From NCBI GenBank assembly GCA_032173965.1, contig CM063287.1, forward strand, positions 12,219,859-12,283,858: a stretch of DNA of 64,000 bases, in the 5' to 3' direction. Position 1 is the stretch's first letter; the number at the start of each line of letters is the position of its first letter. Of this stretch, positions 1-49,750 are shown piece after piece. The DNA is from Sitta carolinensis (Eukaryota; Chordata; Aves; Passeriformes; Sittidae). The position numbers were made by a program, and so were the translations under genes. Under the pieces are notes generated by a model. That model did not search any database. It worked only from the letters and a program-made list of their open reading frames with translations, and was not told the origin of the DNA.

Positions 1-394
1 AGGGATATTACTCAAGGGGGGTAAAAAGATTTCCTTTGCACAGCAGCAATAATCTGTATATCCAGAGAGAATTTAAACACATGATTGAGATCTACAGCAC
101 ACCATGTTCACTGCAGAGGTAGAGGTGGTGTTACAGCAAAGCCTGTATTGGAAACCAGCATCCCTGAATTTACATCTTATCTTCAGGAAGACATTTTATA
201 TTACATTTTTTGAGAAATGGACTAAGGATTTTTGAACTTAAGGGTTGGCAAGAATTAGAGAAAGGATCAATCATTAGAGTTGTCTAATTTAACTGCTACT
301 GCCTCAACAAAACAATCGAAGAGAGAAAATTGAGCTTCTGGGTCTTACATATTTAGAAGATGAATGTAACACCTCTTTTGAAAGTTCAGATTTT

Positions 395-570
395 AGAATC
401 ATCATAGAACAGTTTGGGTTGGGAAGAACCTTAAACATCATCTTGTTCCAAAACTCCTGCCACGGGGAGGGACACCTTCCACTAGAGCAGGTTGCTTAAA
501 TCCCCACCCACCCTGGTCTTGAACACTTCCAGTGAGCATCCACAGCATCTTTAAGCAACTTGTTCCAGTG
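395..570 (-). repeat. CR1 LINE 3' fragment
   Basis: The plus strand reads as the reverse complement of a CR1 3' region: a degenerate AGAATCAT-type tail, then TTTGGGTTGGGAAG, the GGGAGGGACACCTTCCACTAG block, the CAGGTTGCT block and the CTTGAACACTTCCAG block, ending near TTGTTCCAGTG. CR1 is the dominant LINE family of birds and reptiles. The fragment is 5'-truncated and diverged, with no reverse transcriptase reading frame. Confidence 0.85.
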
Positions 571-3500
571 AGATTTTGTGACTGCCACGGAAGTTTGGTT
601 CAGCTCTCTCAAATTTATATTAAGAATCCATGTTCTGCCTGGAATAACTCAAATGGAATGTACATATCACAGTGCTTCCTTGCTGTTCAGTTAGAGAAAA
701 CAGTGTTTATATCAACGCCTTCAAACCTCTCAATGGCAATTAACTGCTTTGAGCTGAAAGGTAACAAAAACTATTTCAAGGATCATTTTCAAATGGATTG
801 TCCTGAAGCTGGGGGTTTATACTCCTCCACCTGTATCCAAGTGACAGAAATTCAATCACTCATTTATGAGATATCCTCTAATTTAATATCAACTGTAAAA
901 ATGTTTTTAGAAATAGATCTCAGCAGAACTTATTGCAGATGCCCTACAAGTCTCTTACAACAAAATCATTTATCAAATATGTGAGAATCTGTCAGGAGGT
1001 AGGATATCTGAACCTTGTCCTAGATTGCTTTTTATATATGGATTAATGAATGAAGTAATAAATCAAGAAAGACTGCTGTGCTCTGATTATTCTCAGTTCC
1101 TTGTATATAGCTTCTTTTAATGTCCTACCTGCAAGGCAATGGGGAAAAATAGAAAAAGATAGGACTGCAGAGAATCAGCTTTTCTTTTTGTAGTGATTCT
1201 ACCTAGTGCTGCTTATCCTTTTTTGGTTGTATTTGCTCTGTGATGCCTAAAAGCTGGGTGGGAAACAGAATTCTTCCCTCCCTAAAGACACCCATGTGAT
1301 CTGAGGGAATAGGTTTCTTCATACATAGCATAATTACTGACAGTATTTCAGAAAACAGTATAGGTTTTACAGCATATTTGTTCTTGACTACAGTAAAGCA
1401 TGAAAATACATGTCACAAATTTAGGGTTAATTGCATCTTTTAGTCTCCCAAAGCAGTCAACTGCAGCCTTACTACTACTGTCAGTTATTGTCCTAAAGGT
1501 CACAGTTATTACAGAAAACAGTGTTAACTGTCTAACCTAGCTAAGATAACTTGTTAGAAGTTGATCTGAAAGCAAGCAAGAGAACCAACATGGTGTTACA
1601 CCTCTTTAGTGATTTAATAGTTTCAATTATGTACCAATTTATTTATTTTTTTAATAATGTTAATTTGCCATATATACAAACCCAAAATATCTTGGAAATT
1701 CATAAACTTTCATAGTCTACACCAGAGAGTTCCAAGGGTCCAAGAGTTTTTTCTAAGACTTTTAAAAGCAAATCTTCCTTCTGTAGCTTGTGGAATCTGT
1801 CTAGATTTATTTTCTTTCAGGCATTATAAAGTCTTTGGGAAGAAGTGTAAATGCGGAGGAGACGTTTCTGGCTCCCAACTGTGGAGGGCTATATGACTTG
1901 TAATCACAAGTGCTCTGACAGTGTTTGCTATTCTGTTGTTGGAAAATCCTCCTTGCCTATCCTGAAGCTTTTATTTTCTCCTTATCCCTCATTTGCATTC
2001 TCTCTTTCATCCACACAACAACACAAGTTCAGCATTTTGACAGGTTGTCATCAGTACCATTCCTATCCTGAGGGCTAGATCCGTGATTACAATTGTTCTC
2101 CACAGCCTCTTTCATCTTTCCCATAGAGCGCAAAGGAGGATGCAGAAATATTTCAATGTTTTAACATGCAGACTACTGTAGAAAGGGGGGATAACGCATT
2201 TTAGCATTCAAAGGGGTGGGTGCCAGATTAATATGACAAACCTGAAAGCTGGATAGATAGCCAGGAAGAGATGACATAAGGTGCAGGAGAATGAGTTTTA
2301 AATTGGTGCTGAAACAAGCCATGTTAGCACTGATGTCATGAAGTCATGGAGTGTTTGCATACCACAGCGAGTGTTTGTTTTCTCCTCAGGGACAGTTTGT
2401 GTTTGCTATAGCTGACAAGAAGAAAGGTGAGGAAGAAAGAGCTAGTCTGTTTTAAAGCATGATAGGAGAAGGGGAAAAAAAAAAGGCAAGTCTTTCATAT
2501 TTTCCTGGTGTTTGGAGAATATTTTGCTCTGCAATTTAAACAGATTGTAACTGGCAAAGGGTGGGAGTCCTTCAGAAGAAGGAACAAAATGGGAATTGTC
2601 AGTTAAATCCTGAATCCAAATTCACCAGGATGCTGTAGGGGTCTAGAAACTTGAAGTCAAACAGACACTGGCACCTTGGAAAGACATTTGCTATGAATTT
2701 CAGGCCATGTGTACTTCATGATGCTATCAATATAATATAAAATGGCCCAGACTGTATTTATCTTACAGCTAAAACGAGCAGATTACCTGAAATTTCAATA
2801 TGCACAATGTACTCATCTGCAGTGCAGTTTGTGTCAAAAAATACCCCAGCATTCTTAGGAATTTTTGGTGCACATAGAGGGTTTAGAAGACAGTAGCTGA
2901 TGGCAACCATGAACAGTCCCACCGAAGACAAACTTTGGACAGTTCATTTCCCTTTGTGATCCTGGGTTGGCTCCAAAGACATAATAACTGCTAAAATAAT
3001 AAAAAACTTTTTCTCTACAATGACTCAACATAGAACGTACATAGAAGGACTGTATAAGAAAAATATTTCACATATAGATAAAATTTAAAAATCAGTACTT
3101 ATCCTACTAAGGCTTCTCCTATCATATCAACTTTTTGAAGGAAAAATATATTTTTCTATGTACTTCAAGCTTTAAGAGTTCAGAATTGAGATGCAAAATA
3201 AAATCAGTATTTCAAGGTAGAACTGTGTCTCACTACTTACTTGTGCAGTAGCCAGAACAGACTAATTTCCTGATGAAATTAGAAATTAAATTGAAATTAA
3301 AGTATGATTCATCTCAGAAATTCACATTACAGACAAGTGATGGTATTGTAAACTCCATTTTTTTTTTTTTTAATCTATGTAGGGATTTCTTTTTCTAATT
3401 GGAGTTCCCTAATACGCTAAAAGAGACAGCTAAGTGGTGAATTTTTGTGTACAGACACTCCCAGAACAGGTTAACTATCTTCAGGTGACACCTTCTTGGA

Positions 3501-6343
3501 TAGCAAATTTCTTGTTTTCTTTTGCACCAATGCTTAACAACCCAGCTCAGAAGAGACCTTGGAATTCCTTAGGGGAAAATGTAGCAAATAACAGAATTTT
3601 AAAGAATTTGAGAGTTTTTGTATTTGTTTTTCTCATGAAATAGTCTCAGCCTTCATTTAGATTTACAGCATTAGGGAAAGCTTTTAAGTATTTTATCCAT
3701 GTATCAATTATTCTCTGAAGAGGGCTTCACTGTATATCTACTATATTGCACTTGTGCAGTAAAAACAAGCATCTGAAGAACCCTCATGAAAATACATAAA
3801 AGCCAATTATTGTGATTTGTGTTTACATTCCAGCTGTCTTCTAACAAGATTTTTTTCTATGCCATTAAAAAAAGAGGATAGCACTGTCAATTTCTGGACT
3901 TCAGAGATAAAGTTCATGAAAACATTTAAGTATATTTTTCACATTTTCTTATTGAGAACCTTTCCTGAAAATATATTAATTAATTAATAACCAGGAGTGG
4001 CTTCATGAATTAAAAAATTGATTAAATAGAAGCAAGTAAATGCAAAATGAGAGTGAATTCAACCACCCATTTATAGCTGTCATTCCTTCCCAACTCAAAG
4101 TAACTGCTCACCTTTGAGCAAATGCCCAACATATTTCAGGGCAGCCCAAAGGACAGATCTGGATTTCAGAGGAATTCTTCCAGACTATAAATATTTCTAC
4201 TTGGCTTTGAGCAGGGGATAGGTGACCAAAGGTGAGACCTTGTTCCTGCCAGTACAGGAGCTCCAACTGGGACCGAGTGCCTCGAGTCCATGTCTGGTCC
4301 ATGCCTGGAGACCTTGAGCCCTAAAGCCCAACACAGCCACAAACGTCCCTGGAAAGCAGCTTGCTGAGGCATCCCAGCACAGCTCAGGCACCTGCCCACA
4401 TGCACACAAGTTGAATGAACTCCTGTAGGAAGTAGGAGTGGAGTGAATGTGCCGCCATACCATACCCAAACTGCAGCTGCTGTAATAGCACAGTGAATGT
4501 TCACATTTCTTAGAGGGTATATCATGTATATCAAACCATTCTCAGTCTTAATTACAAAACAAAAAATAATATGATCCTCCTACTCAATGTCTTTCTCTAC
4601 CCTCTCATCTGCTCTGGTGTTTAATATACCCAAGTTTTAGTTAGAAACAGATGCCTCAGCTTTAGCACCCTCTTGTAATAGCTTAATACTCTAGGTAAGA
4701 CCAAAGACAGAGGAAAAAGATGCTACACTGTGCACTTCTGAGCAAATGGACTTGCATATTCATTAAACAACATTTAATTTCAACACCCAAACCCTAAAAG
4801 CAGCAACATATGGGCCTGTTTTATTTTACATAAGCTGAATAGGAGGCTGTGCCATTAGTTTCTGCAGACATAATGTTCATTACAAATGAAGTAAGTTTTC
4901 CTTTAGGGAATGCACCACCATTTCTGTAGCGCTGTCGTTCCCCAAAAGGTTCAGTATGCTTACCATATGAAGTACTATTCTTGGCAATGTGCTTCAAAAT
5001 GTAAACAAAATTCCCATAGATTTTCATCGACAAGAGGAACCTGAGGCAAATTAAATTCCTTAATGAGAAACAAACAATGAAAAGAGCCCTCCCTTTTCAG
5101 TATTTTACCATATTTAAAAAATTCTAAGACTTCATAGTTTGGTGCATGGGTTTCTCTCCTACTCTTTGTGATGGAACATTTTTGCATAACTGTGTGATAC
5201 GTTGTTCTACAGTCCTCTGCTGGCTAAAGGATTACTTTGCATGACCTGTCTCAGAATCCAGGATGTTGTGTTTTTTTTTTTATGTGACTTGACTGAAAAG
5301 CAAGATATTTGCTCTTGAAGTTTGTGTAGATTAAAAGTGGCTAGATAATAACATTTTGATCACTCAGCAAGCCCCATGAAAAATGTTTTGCACATGCTCC
5401 TGCACTTCATATCCCAAGATAGCTATTTAAATGGTAAAACAATTGAAAGAAACGGGGGAAAAAAAGTCTGGGAGAACTAAGCTGAACTAAGCAAAAGAAG
5501 ATTCACTACAAAAGAAATTATTTTGTATCTTTGCTAAATAATACAGTTAATGTAGGACCGAAGAACTGCACTATCTTGATACACCTGGCAAGTCTATCAT
5601 CCTGTCATCTACAACAGCAATACAAAACGCTTTACAAACTTCCCTCAACCCTGCAGACAGCAACCTCAGATTTCTGCCAGGTTTTTTGGCACTTGTACCC
5701 ACAAAGGCTCCAGTGGAGCACTGATGAACCACTAGGAAAGAGACTGATAAATAAATTGTTTTATATGAGCTTTGTGATTATTAACATTCTTACACAGTCG
5801 ATGGGAATGTAAAGATAGAGAAAGCACCTGCAAGCAAAACAAATAAAAGAAACAAAAAAGCCACTGGGTCCATATGCGACAAGCAGCTTGAACAAAGACA
5901 GGATATTCTCCTGGCTAAGCAGGATTGTGGGTTAAAGAAACCTCAGGAGTCTTTAAGGGGACAGCAAAAGTTCAAAGACTGAAGAACAAACTACCTTCTC
6001 CCACTTTTAAAACATAACATCAGTAGTAATCACACAAAGTATTTAAAGGACAAGGTGTTTATGCTGTGGGGCAAATGAACACGGGGATACAAGTTATAAA
6101 CCTCAGAGAAGAATGCCCCCAGTTATGCAGCCAGATACGGGAACAGCTGAGTTGTGAGACTAAAAGGCTACAAAATTATGTTTATCTATCATCACTGACA
6201 AAAGTTAATCCCCACACAGTAAGTCTGGAATGTTCCAGTGCTCCCACTTCACACACAAAGCACAGAAGAATAAAGCAAGAGGATATTTTTTAAGTACCTC
6301 ACTCTTTCAAAGGCCTAAGTGCAAATATACTTCTGTACAAATA

Positions 6344-6470
6344 CACAGAATAGACTATTTCAGTTGGAAGGGAATTACAATTTCCATCTTGTCCAATGAT
6401 TCGACTGAGTCAGGACTGACCTTAAAGCAGGTATGAAGGGCATTGTCCAGGGAATTGTAAGGTTGTCCAG
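6344..6470 (-). repeat. CR1-like LINE 3' fragment, diverged
   Basis: CACAGAATAGACTATTTCAG followed by TTGGAAGGGAATTACAA, and later GGGCATTGTCCAGGGAATT, resemble the 3' end of a CR1 subfamily in reverse complement. Similarity fades after about 6470. It is a short, old, non-coding remnant. Confidence 0.65.
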
Positions 6471-9400
6471 TGACATCCTGCCAGGACCGGAGGAACACCT
6501 CACCTGCCCCCAGCTGGACAGGTTTTTCTAAGGAGGCTCCCCAAAGTCTGTCTGTGCAGCACACTATGTGAAAGCCTCTGTAAAAGTATTTTTTTAGTCC
6601 TACACTGAGGCTTTCACCCAGGTCATCAGACACTTCATACCAACAAAGTATTGCCAGGAGCCAAAACACTGCTGAACCAAAACAAAGTATTTTAAAGCAA
6701 TCATTCACCATGCTGGGGGGAGATTTTTTTTCAAAAGCACAAGTCAGAGTCACAAAAGGCAACTAACAGACATGAACACATATTATGATTTTATTTTCAT
6801 GTTTAATATTTTTTAAAATTATGCATATTGCACTTAGTGTTTAATGACAGATGTTTTATTTTTCACCACTTCTTTGACTCTGGACAATTCAATTTCACCC
6901 TGTTTTTCTGTGGTTTATGCATGAGTACAGTCCTTCAGTGCTTGTTTTTACAAGCACTATGCAGATCAATGCTAGAAATAATATATTCTCAGTTTAATTA
7001 ACGCCTCAAAAAACATATAAGTTAATATTAGTGTGTGAATTGGAAGCAATTTATCCCAGTCTTAGGTCCTTACTCTTTCCTTTTGTAAAGCCCTGAACTA
7101 GGGCCTAAATCAACCTCTCTACAATAACCAGAACTGATCAATTAAAATAAATACTTAAAACATGAAATATCTCAATATTAATATTTTCTAATACCCTTCT
7201 ACTGGCCTAAAAAAAAAACAAACCAAACAAACAAAAAAACTCAGCTTAATTCTACCTCTTGTCTCTGGCAGGATCCATCACACTATGAAGTGAACAGGGA
7301 AACAAGCTGTGCAAGAACTATTGACCAACATTTTGAAAATTTAACTGTTTCTACTCTTTTAATTTAAAAATATTAAGCTGTTTTGATTGTTATTTTTACA
7401 TTAGCTGTTAAACCAGACAGAAAACATTGAAAAAGCCAAGTGTCAGTCCCAATTTTCTACTTACAGCCAACACTGTGCAGGAGATATGGATCTGAGGTCA
7501 TCTGTCACAGAAAAGTTTTATTATCAGTGATTGAAACCTGTTATCAAATCAACACAAATGATGCCTGGCTTAACAAACAGGCTAGCAAAAATTGACAGAA
7601 AATGATAGCAGGGTAGCAGCTCCAGTACAATCAAATCAGATCATCATGAAAGGCAGCGAAGCATGTTTCTCCTAATGGGGGTCAGCGTGCAGCCTGGCCA
7701 GCTTCATTAAATGAAAGCTGTATTTTAACCCAATGAGCACAACTACAAACTGTTATCATCCACCCCAGTGAAGCACTGCACTCATCGTGTTTGCAACATG
7801 GTTGTGCAACATCTGCTATATTAAGAGAAGTGCTCTGAATCCTCTGCCCCAGCAACATGCTTGGCTTTACTGCAGATCTGTGTATGAACAGCAGCCACAG
7901 AAAGAAGATGGAGCTCTCTCAGAAGTACTGGTTCCCCATGGTCAGCTCTTGGAAATCAGTTACCTTCTATCTCACTGAATGTCTCCTAGTCACTTCTGCA
8001 GCTATTTCATTAGCCACAGCTTTTAGAGAGGGGAATAAATTATGAGGAAACTTATGGAATTTAAGATGTCAACAAAATTCCACCGGGAATATTTTTAAGA
8101 TGCAACTAGAATTCGAAAATGTTAGCAACAAACCCAAGTTTCCATTAATCCCTTTATAATGAAGTTGTCCAAAGACATAAATGTACTTGGACATGCCTGC
8201 TCCTGATACTGATTTGTAAAAAGTTTACTTAAACCTTTCCCTTTTGAATCTTGGATGAATTACAACAAATATGATCATAGAAATAATTTAATCTTGTTGC
8301 TATTCTGTTAGTGACGTTGATAAACAAAAGAATTTTTGCCACATTCACCTGCTCAGATAAAATTTTGCCAGCATTCATGGAAAGAATAATTAACTACTCT
8401 TGTCTCTGAGCAGTATCAAAATACCCATCCAAAAAAAGGCTCACTAGATCCTGTTTTGCTCAAATAGAAGCACATGAGCAAGAAGCATTCACGACAGGAA
8501 TTTCAAACTTATTGTATTAATCTATCAGCAGCTGCTACTGGACAAGGCTCTATTTCCTCTGTGTAAGAAACCAACGGCACTAAAATTAATTTTTTTGTAG
8601 GAACTGACAGGAAAATAGGAGCAACTTAATTTCTTCTGACTGTAGCAAACAGATTTGATAGTGACCTATGTACTTTAGTCCTTAAATGACACATTGTCTG
8701 TCAATAGGAAGAACCCACATTGCCCATTCAGCTGACTGCTGGTACTGCAGTCTTCTCAAAGCATACTATGCCTCATTTATTTCAAGCCAGTTGGTAAACT
8801 CCCTCATTGCACCCAGGTGGTGCCAAATTTTGCCATCTTTCATCTTCACCAAAGCTCTTTTTCTGTGCAGCCAGGACAGTAATCTGTTCCTCCCACCAGA
8901 CGGCATCGCTGCTCTCAGTAGGCCTGCTATGCAACTTGGAGTCCTTCCTACAGGAAAACACCAACATTTTCTGTGCATGCACCTCCAACAAGCCCTGGCC
9001 ATTGTAAACGGTGATTAATAAAATGTCTTTTCACATATATGAATCTGAGATTGCTGGCCACCAGACTAATGTAGAAGTTGTTCTCCAAAATTCATTCATT
9101 TTCATATCTGGATTCCAGACTGTTGTTAAATACATAAAGTTCTTGAGATACTGAAATATGAGGACCAGGCCAAGCAGGCAACAGTGACAAAACTACTACC
9201 TCTAAATGATGGGATGTGCCAAGATCAGCAGGAAATAGAAGGATTCCTTCAGCACACAGTAGGGAAAAAAGTGAAGATTCCTTTTTCACTTAATTGTTTT
9301 ACCTCCCACAGAAAAGGGGATTAACCTAGTGTTCACAGCATGATGCATGCATTAAACCTCTGAATTACAAAACACCTGCTACACCTTGCTTAGACTGGAG

Positions 9401-11309
9401 TGCAGAGGCAAACCATTGGCAGAGCAAACCTCACATGAAGATCTGTGTACAACTCCCAACTGCTGAAGCAGATTCCAGCAACAGCTCTTCAGTTTGACAT
9501 TTTCCAGGTAGAATGATAGGAAAAAAGGACAGCCTTGTCAACACAGAATGTTACAGAATAGGGGAAAAAATTCCAACAGTGTGATGTGATCAGGTAACTC
9601 TAGATCAGTGTCATTTTGACCCCTTCCCTAACTTTTGTGCTTACTGACTCACACGGCAAGACCAGAGGACAGCTTATGCATATGAGCTTATAAACTAACC
9701 ATGCAACACGAGTCAATTGTTCTATGGATTTACTATGTTATTTTGTAGTCAATCTTCAATCAAAATATGGCATCAAATACCAAAATACGGCGCACTAAGC
9801 TGTAACTATTTCGATCCATCCATCTCCTTTGCAGTTACTGTACTACCCACATAAACAAATCTGTATTAAATAAAATGTAAGACATTACAAAGCTGAAGAA
9901 AGAAATCTTCAGTACCCCAATCCCAGAAATAATAGCTTCTTCTAGAGGCAGATCCCCCTGGAACAGTACTGTTTACTATGTAAACTCCAAACACCAATCC
10001 TACACAAGGCACTTTATGCCACATACCTTTACATGAGCACTTATAGATCCTTTCTTGATTGCATAGAACTAAGGTAGGAAGGCTTCTGAAAAGAGCAACT
10101 AGAATTTGTTGCCAGCACTCTACAGCTTTCAAGCAGTAAACATTTGGAAAACACTAACTCTATGGTCTTCACTGAAACAGATGGTTTCCATTGAATTCAA
10201 ACCAAGAGTGAAACAAGCATATCACTTCACTTCTCAGCTCCTTAACACAACTATTTTTAATGCATGTTTTCAAAGAAATTGACCTCTTTGGCAGGGACAA
10301 TTTGGCCTCCTTTCAGCCTATTCTATGAAAAATTGTTGCATGTCTTCCTTGTATTGTATTGCTGTGTTCACACCACCCCCTAGTGATTGCTCAATTATAC
10401 TAAACAGCATCACTGCTCTCTCACGCTGAACATTATATATGGGAGGGTTTACTGCAGCACTGCAGCTATGAGCTGTACAGCTGTGATGCTGCTGAACACA
10501 GCAGCAACTCCACTAGTTCGAGACTGACTGAAGGAACTACAAGAGGCATTAAGTGCTTCATCTATATTTAGCATATCTTGTACAATATCACCTTTTGAAG
10601 CCTTTAACAACCCTTACTTGTAGTAGTGCTGGTTTTCTCCCTCAAACACTAGAAGCATTCTACCTGTCTTACAATGTGTTGCCCAGTACAAAGGTAGTGC
10701 AGTTCAAAAATACTGCATTTAGGTAGAAAGTCAGAGCCGTATTCAGCTAAAGCTGCCCAGTCTGTTTCAGTCCTATTTAAAGTACAGAATCTCTGCTTTT
10801 TATACTCCTCAAAATACCTGCACCAGACTGCCCATACTTCTATCTTAAATGGCTCCTTTAGCAATATCAGATGAAAAATTAAGAGTGTACCACACAGCCT
10901 GCAGGCCAGAGACAGACTCCAGAGCCTGTCCTGACAACTCAGGAAAAAAAGACAAATCATTCCTAATGCCTTCATTAGCAAAAATCTTAGCTGTGGGAGT
11001 AGGCAGCTCTGAGTGTCTCTGTCTGCATGCTTTGTTCCCCCTTTCGCTGTTTTCTACAGGTCTGTAAAAAACAGGCAGCCAAACAAAAGGCCTTTCCAAA
11101 CCACAGTTTGAACAAAAGCATGTCTACCTCCAACACTGCCTGCTTGGAACTAGCTCCGACTACTAATCTGTAGGAAGCTGTGGCTCACTTCAAATTGATA
11201 CTCAAAACAAGACTTGGTTAATTATGAAAAGATTTTAATCTAGTGCAAAGAGTACACCTATACTGAATTTCTCAAACTTTACAAAATGGTAGCTTTCAAA
11301 TAAAAATTA

Positions 11310-11405
11310 AAAGGCAAACCAGTATTTTATTGACAGAATTTATTTGATGAGCAGCTTCTGCTTTCCAGAGTAATCATTCTATACTTCTTCATAGAATGAT
11401 GCTGC
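11310..11405 (-). other. RPS24: RPS24 terminal exon / 3' UTR
   Basis: On the minus strand an acceptor with a T-rich tract (TTTTTTTCCTTTACAG) ends at 11406 and the exon starts at 11405. Two AATAAA signals follow at 11339-11344 and 11326-11331, so cleavage is expected near 11305-11315. If the tiny stop-codon exon at 12273-12290 is skipped, this exon would add a nine-residue tail (AASFYEEV and stop by my reading, eight residues) before a TAG. Otherwise it is entirely 3' UTR. The 3' boundary is inferred from the poly(A) signals. Confidence 0.75.
11326..11344 (-). terminator. RPS24: RPS24 poly(A) signals (two AATAAA)
   Basis: TTTATT occurs on the plus strand at 11326-11331 and 11339-11344, giving two AATAAA hexamers on the minus strand about 60-80 nt into the terminal RPS24 exon. 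Confidence 0.8.
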
Positions 11406-12272
11406 CTGTAAAGGAAAAAAATAAATCACTGACACACGATGAAAACAATTTTTACACTTGTACAAAGCCTGAAAAGCTGTTTCCCAAACAAGTCAGGTGA
11501 ACCATATTGCTCTTGTCAGAGCATAAAGTTCAAAATTTCCCAGCACGGCCAAGGAAATCAATGAGCCTAAATTATAGCAATTCTGTAGAAAAGATCAACA
11601 AGCTACAACTGCATGACAGCTTTTTGTTTAAGACATTACACTCACTATATTAGCTCCCAGACAGACTGTTTGAGTTCCTTCCAACTGAGTCACTCAGACC
11701 ATTTGTAGTAAAATCAGAGTTTTTTCTGGAGCAGTTACTGACTGCACAGCACCTAAGTTTCTGCAGCAAAGATATAAAAATGTAGTCTGACTTGTCTGTA
11801 AGAGTATCTTGCTTGTTTCTAAGTATTTTACTTGAAATTAATACCTTTAAGAAAACAACATATACCCATTGCAAAAATAGGCATCATGCTACTTCAATCT
11901 ATTTCAGACAATAAAAGTCAAGTGTCTATCCTCTCTTTAGCATACCTACAAATGAAAAATTTAAGCCTTGTTTACAGTAAGTATAAACAATCAGCCACTT
12001 TAGTAACAGTAAATCTGAAGTACCTGATGTATTATTTCACTCTTTATTCTAATCAGTTATGTCATGCAAGTCAAAGTCACATAAGGTACCAACTCAGTAA
12101 TAAGTGCAAAAGCGATTTGTAAATATTCTTAGCCTCAAAACTCTAGCACTGGGTTCTATGTACAACTATCACAACCTGCATAAATCAACCTCAGACTTGT
12201 TATCATGACTTCACTGCTGAATGCCTGCCCTTCCAAAGCATTCTGAAGGCATACCTGTTATCTGTTTTCCAC

Positions 12273-12287
12273 CTGAAGGATGTTCAT

Positions 12288-12290
<3 letters not shown>
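12273..12290 (-). CDS. RPS24: RPS24 exon 5: 18-nt exon beginning with the stop codon
   Basis: On the minus strand a strong acceptor (TTTCTCTTTTTCAG) is followed at once by TAA, then 15 more bases and a donor (CAG/GTGGAA). Joined after exon 4 (phase 0), it ends the protein at GAGKK. An alternative donor (CAG/GTATGC) would extend the exon to 12255, 36 nt, without changing the protein. Alternative mini-exons at this place in mammalian RPS24 are known to me from memory, so the position fits, but usage needs RNA data. Confidence 0.65.
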
Positions 12291-17956
<5,666 letters not shown>

Positions 17957-17984
17957 GGCGGCAGCGGCGGGAGCTCCGGCGGCC

Positions 17985-17997
17985 GGAAGAGAAAAGG
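17985..17997 (-). promoter_or_regulatory. RPS24: RPS24 transcription start with 5' TOP tract
   Basis: The minus strand has CCTTTTCTCTTCC at 17985-17997, 30-40 nt upstream of the ATG. A start at a C in an uninterrupted pyrimidine run is the terminal-oligopyrimidine (TOP) signature of ribosomal-protein mRNAs and places their translation under mTOR/LARP1 control. The start site itself is inferred, not observed. Confidence 0.8.
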
Positions 17998-18230
17998 ACC
18001 GGCACCACCCCGCGGCCAATCATAAGGCGGCGCGGGGCCCTTCCTGTGGGGCGGTGCTGTGCGGAGGGTCGTCCGCTCCGGAGCCGGACCGGGCAGGAAA
18101 TAGCGGCAGGCGTGGCTTGCGTGCGCATGGTGGGAGTGCGAGCGGAGGCGGCTCCGTGCCCCGCTCCGTGAAGCGTGCACCGCTCCGTGAGTGCCGTGCG
18201 GCGGCCTCAGCCCAGCCCAGCCCCGCCGCG

Positions 18231-18234
<4 letters not shown>

Positions 18235-18264
<30 letters not shown>
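18235..18264 (+). repeat. (GCC)10 trinucleotide repeat
   Basis: Ten perfect GCC units, followed by a short CTG run, lie between the two divergent start sites, about 0.5 kb upstream of the POLR3A ATG. This is likely promoter or early 5' UTR sequence. Translations through it give only homopolymeric Pro, Arg or Ala frames and are not real proteins. Confidence 0.95.
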
Positions 18265-18266
<2 letters not shown>

Positions 18267-18756
18267 GCTGCTGCTGCCGCCGCGGGGTTGGCTCCGCCGT
18301 GCGCCCTGCGGGCCCCGCCGCCGGTGACCCCGGTGCCAGGCAAAGCCACGGACTGGGCGTGGAGGCGCAGCCCTGGCTGAGGAGTCGCTTCGGGCTCAGG
18401 GGGAAGTTGTGCCTCTTCAGCCTCGCGAAGAGACGACCGAGCGGGGCCCTCATTCATGTGCACAGCGAGGGAGGGGTGTCAGCGAGCGGAGCCGGCTCAG
18501 CTCCGCGCTGCCGGGTCGCAGGCCGAGGGGCGGTCGGCGGGCGGTGCTCGGGGCTCCCCGTGGCCATGAGAAGCGGTTCCTTTGCCGCGCACTGACCGCG
18601 CCCGGGGGCAGCGTGCCCGAGGGGCTGCGGCGGCTCCCTCGGCCGAGGTGCCTGCGGCCCGGCGGTGCCGGCAGGGGGCGCTGCGGGCGGAGGCCGCGCT
18701 GACCGGCCCGGCCCGGCCCAGGCCCCGCGTGCGGCCGCGCGGGCCCCGCCGCCGCG

Positions 18757-49750
<30,994 letters not shown>

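Larger units (their letters stand above)
1..11309. other. Intergenic region 3' of RPS24
   Basis: I see no gene here. The sequence is AT-rich, and the open frames are short, overlap on both strands and match no family I know. Two CR1 remnants lie at about 395-570 and 6344-6470. Simple tracts include a poly-T near 3359-3372, an ATTA repeat near 3976-3989 and an A-rich stretch near 7210-7240. A patch at 8766-9002 is open on both strands but has no recognisable domain. The long open frame at 532-984 starts inside the first CR1 remnant and is not credible as a gene. Confidence 0.7.

Noticed and set aside
532..984. 150-codon open frame on the plus strand
   Set aside because: It begins inside a CR1 remnant, has no recognisable domain and continues into AT-rich sequence; chance open frame.
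8766..9002. Region open on both strands, possible small gene
   Set aside because: No recognisable motif on either strand and no splice or promoter context; left as intergenic.
12024..12048. Possible alternative RPS24 mini-exon on the minus strand encoding NKE and stop (similar to the human PKE ending)
   Set aside because: The frame fits, but the acceptor (AACTGATTAG) lacks a pyrimidine tract, so chance similarity is more likely.
18191..18380. Polyproline/polyarginine coding repeat
   Set aside because: It is the translation of the (GCC)10 promoter repeat, not a protein.
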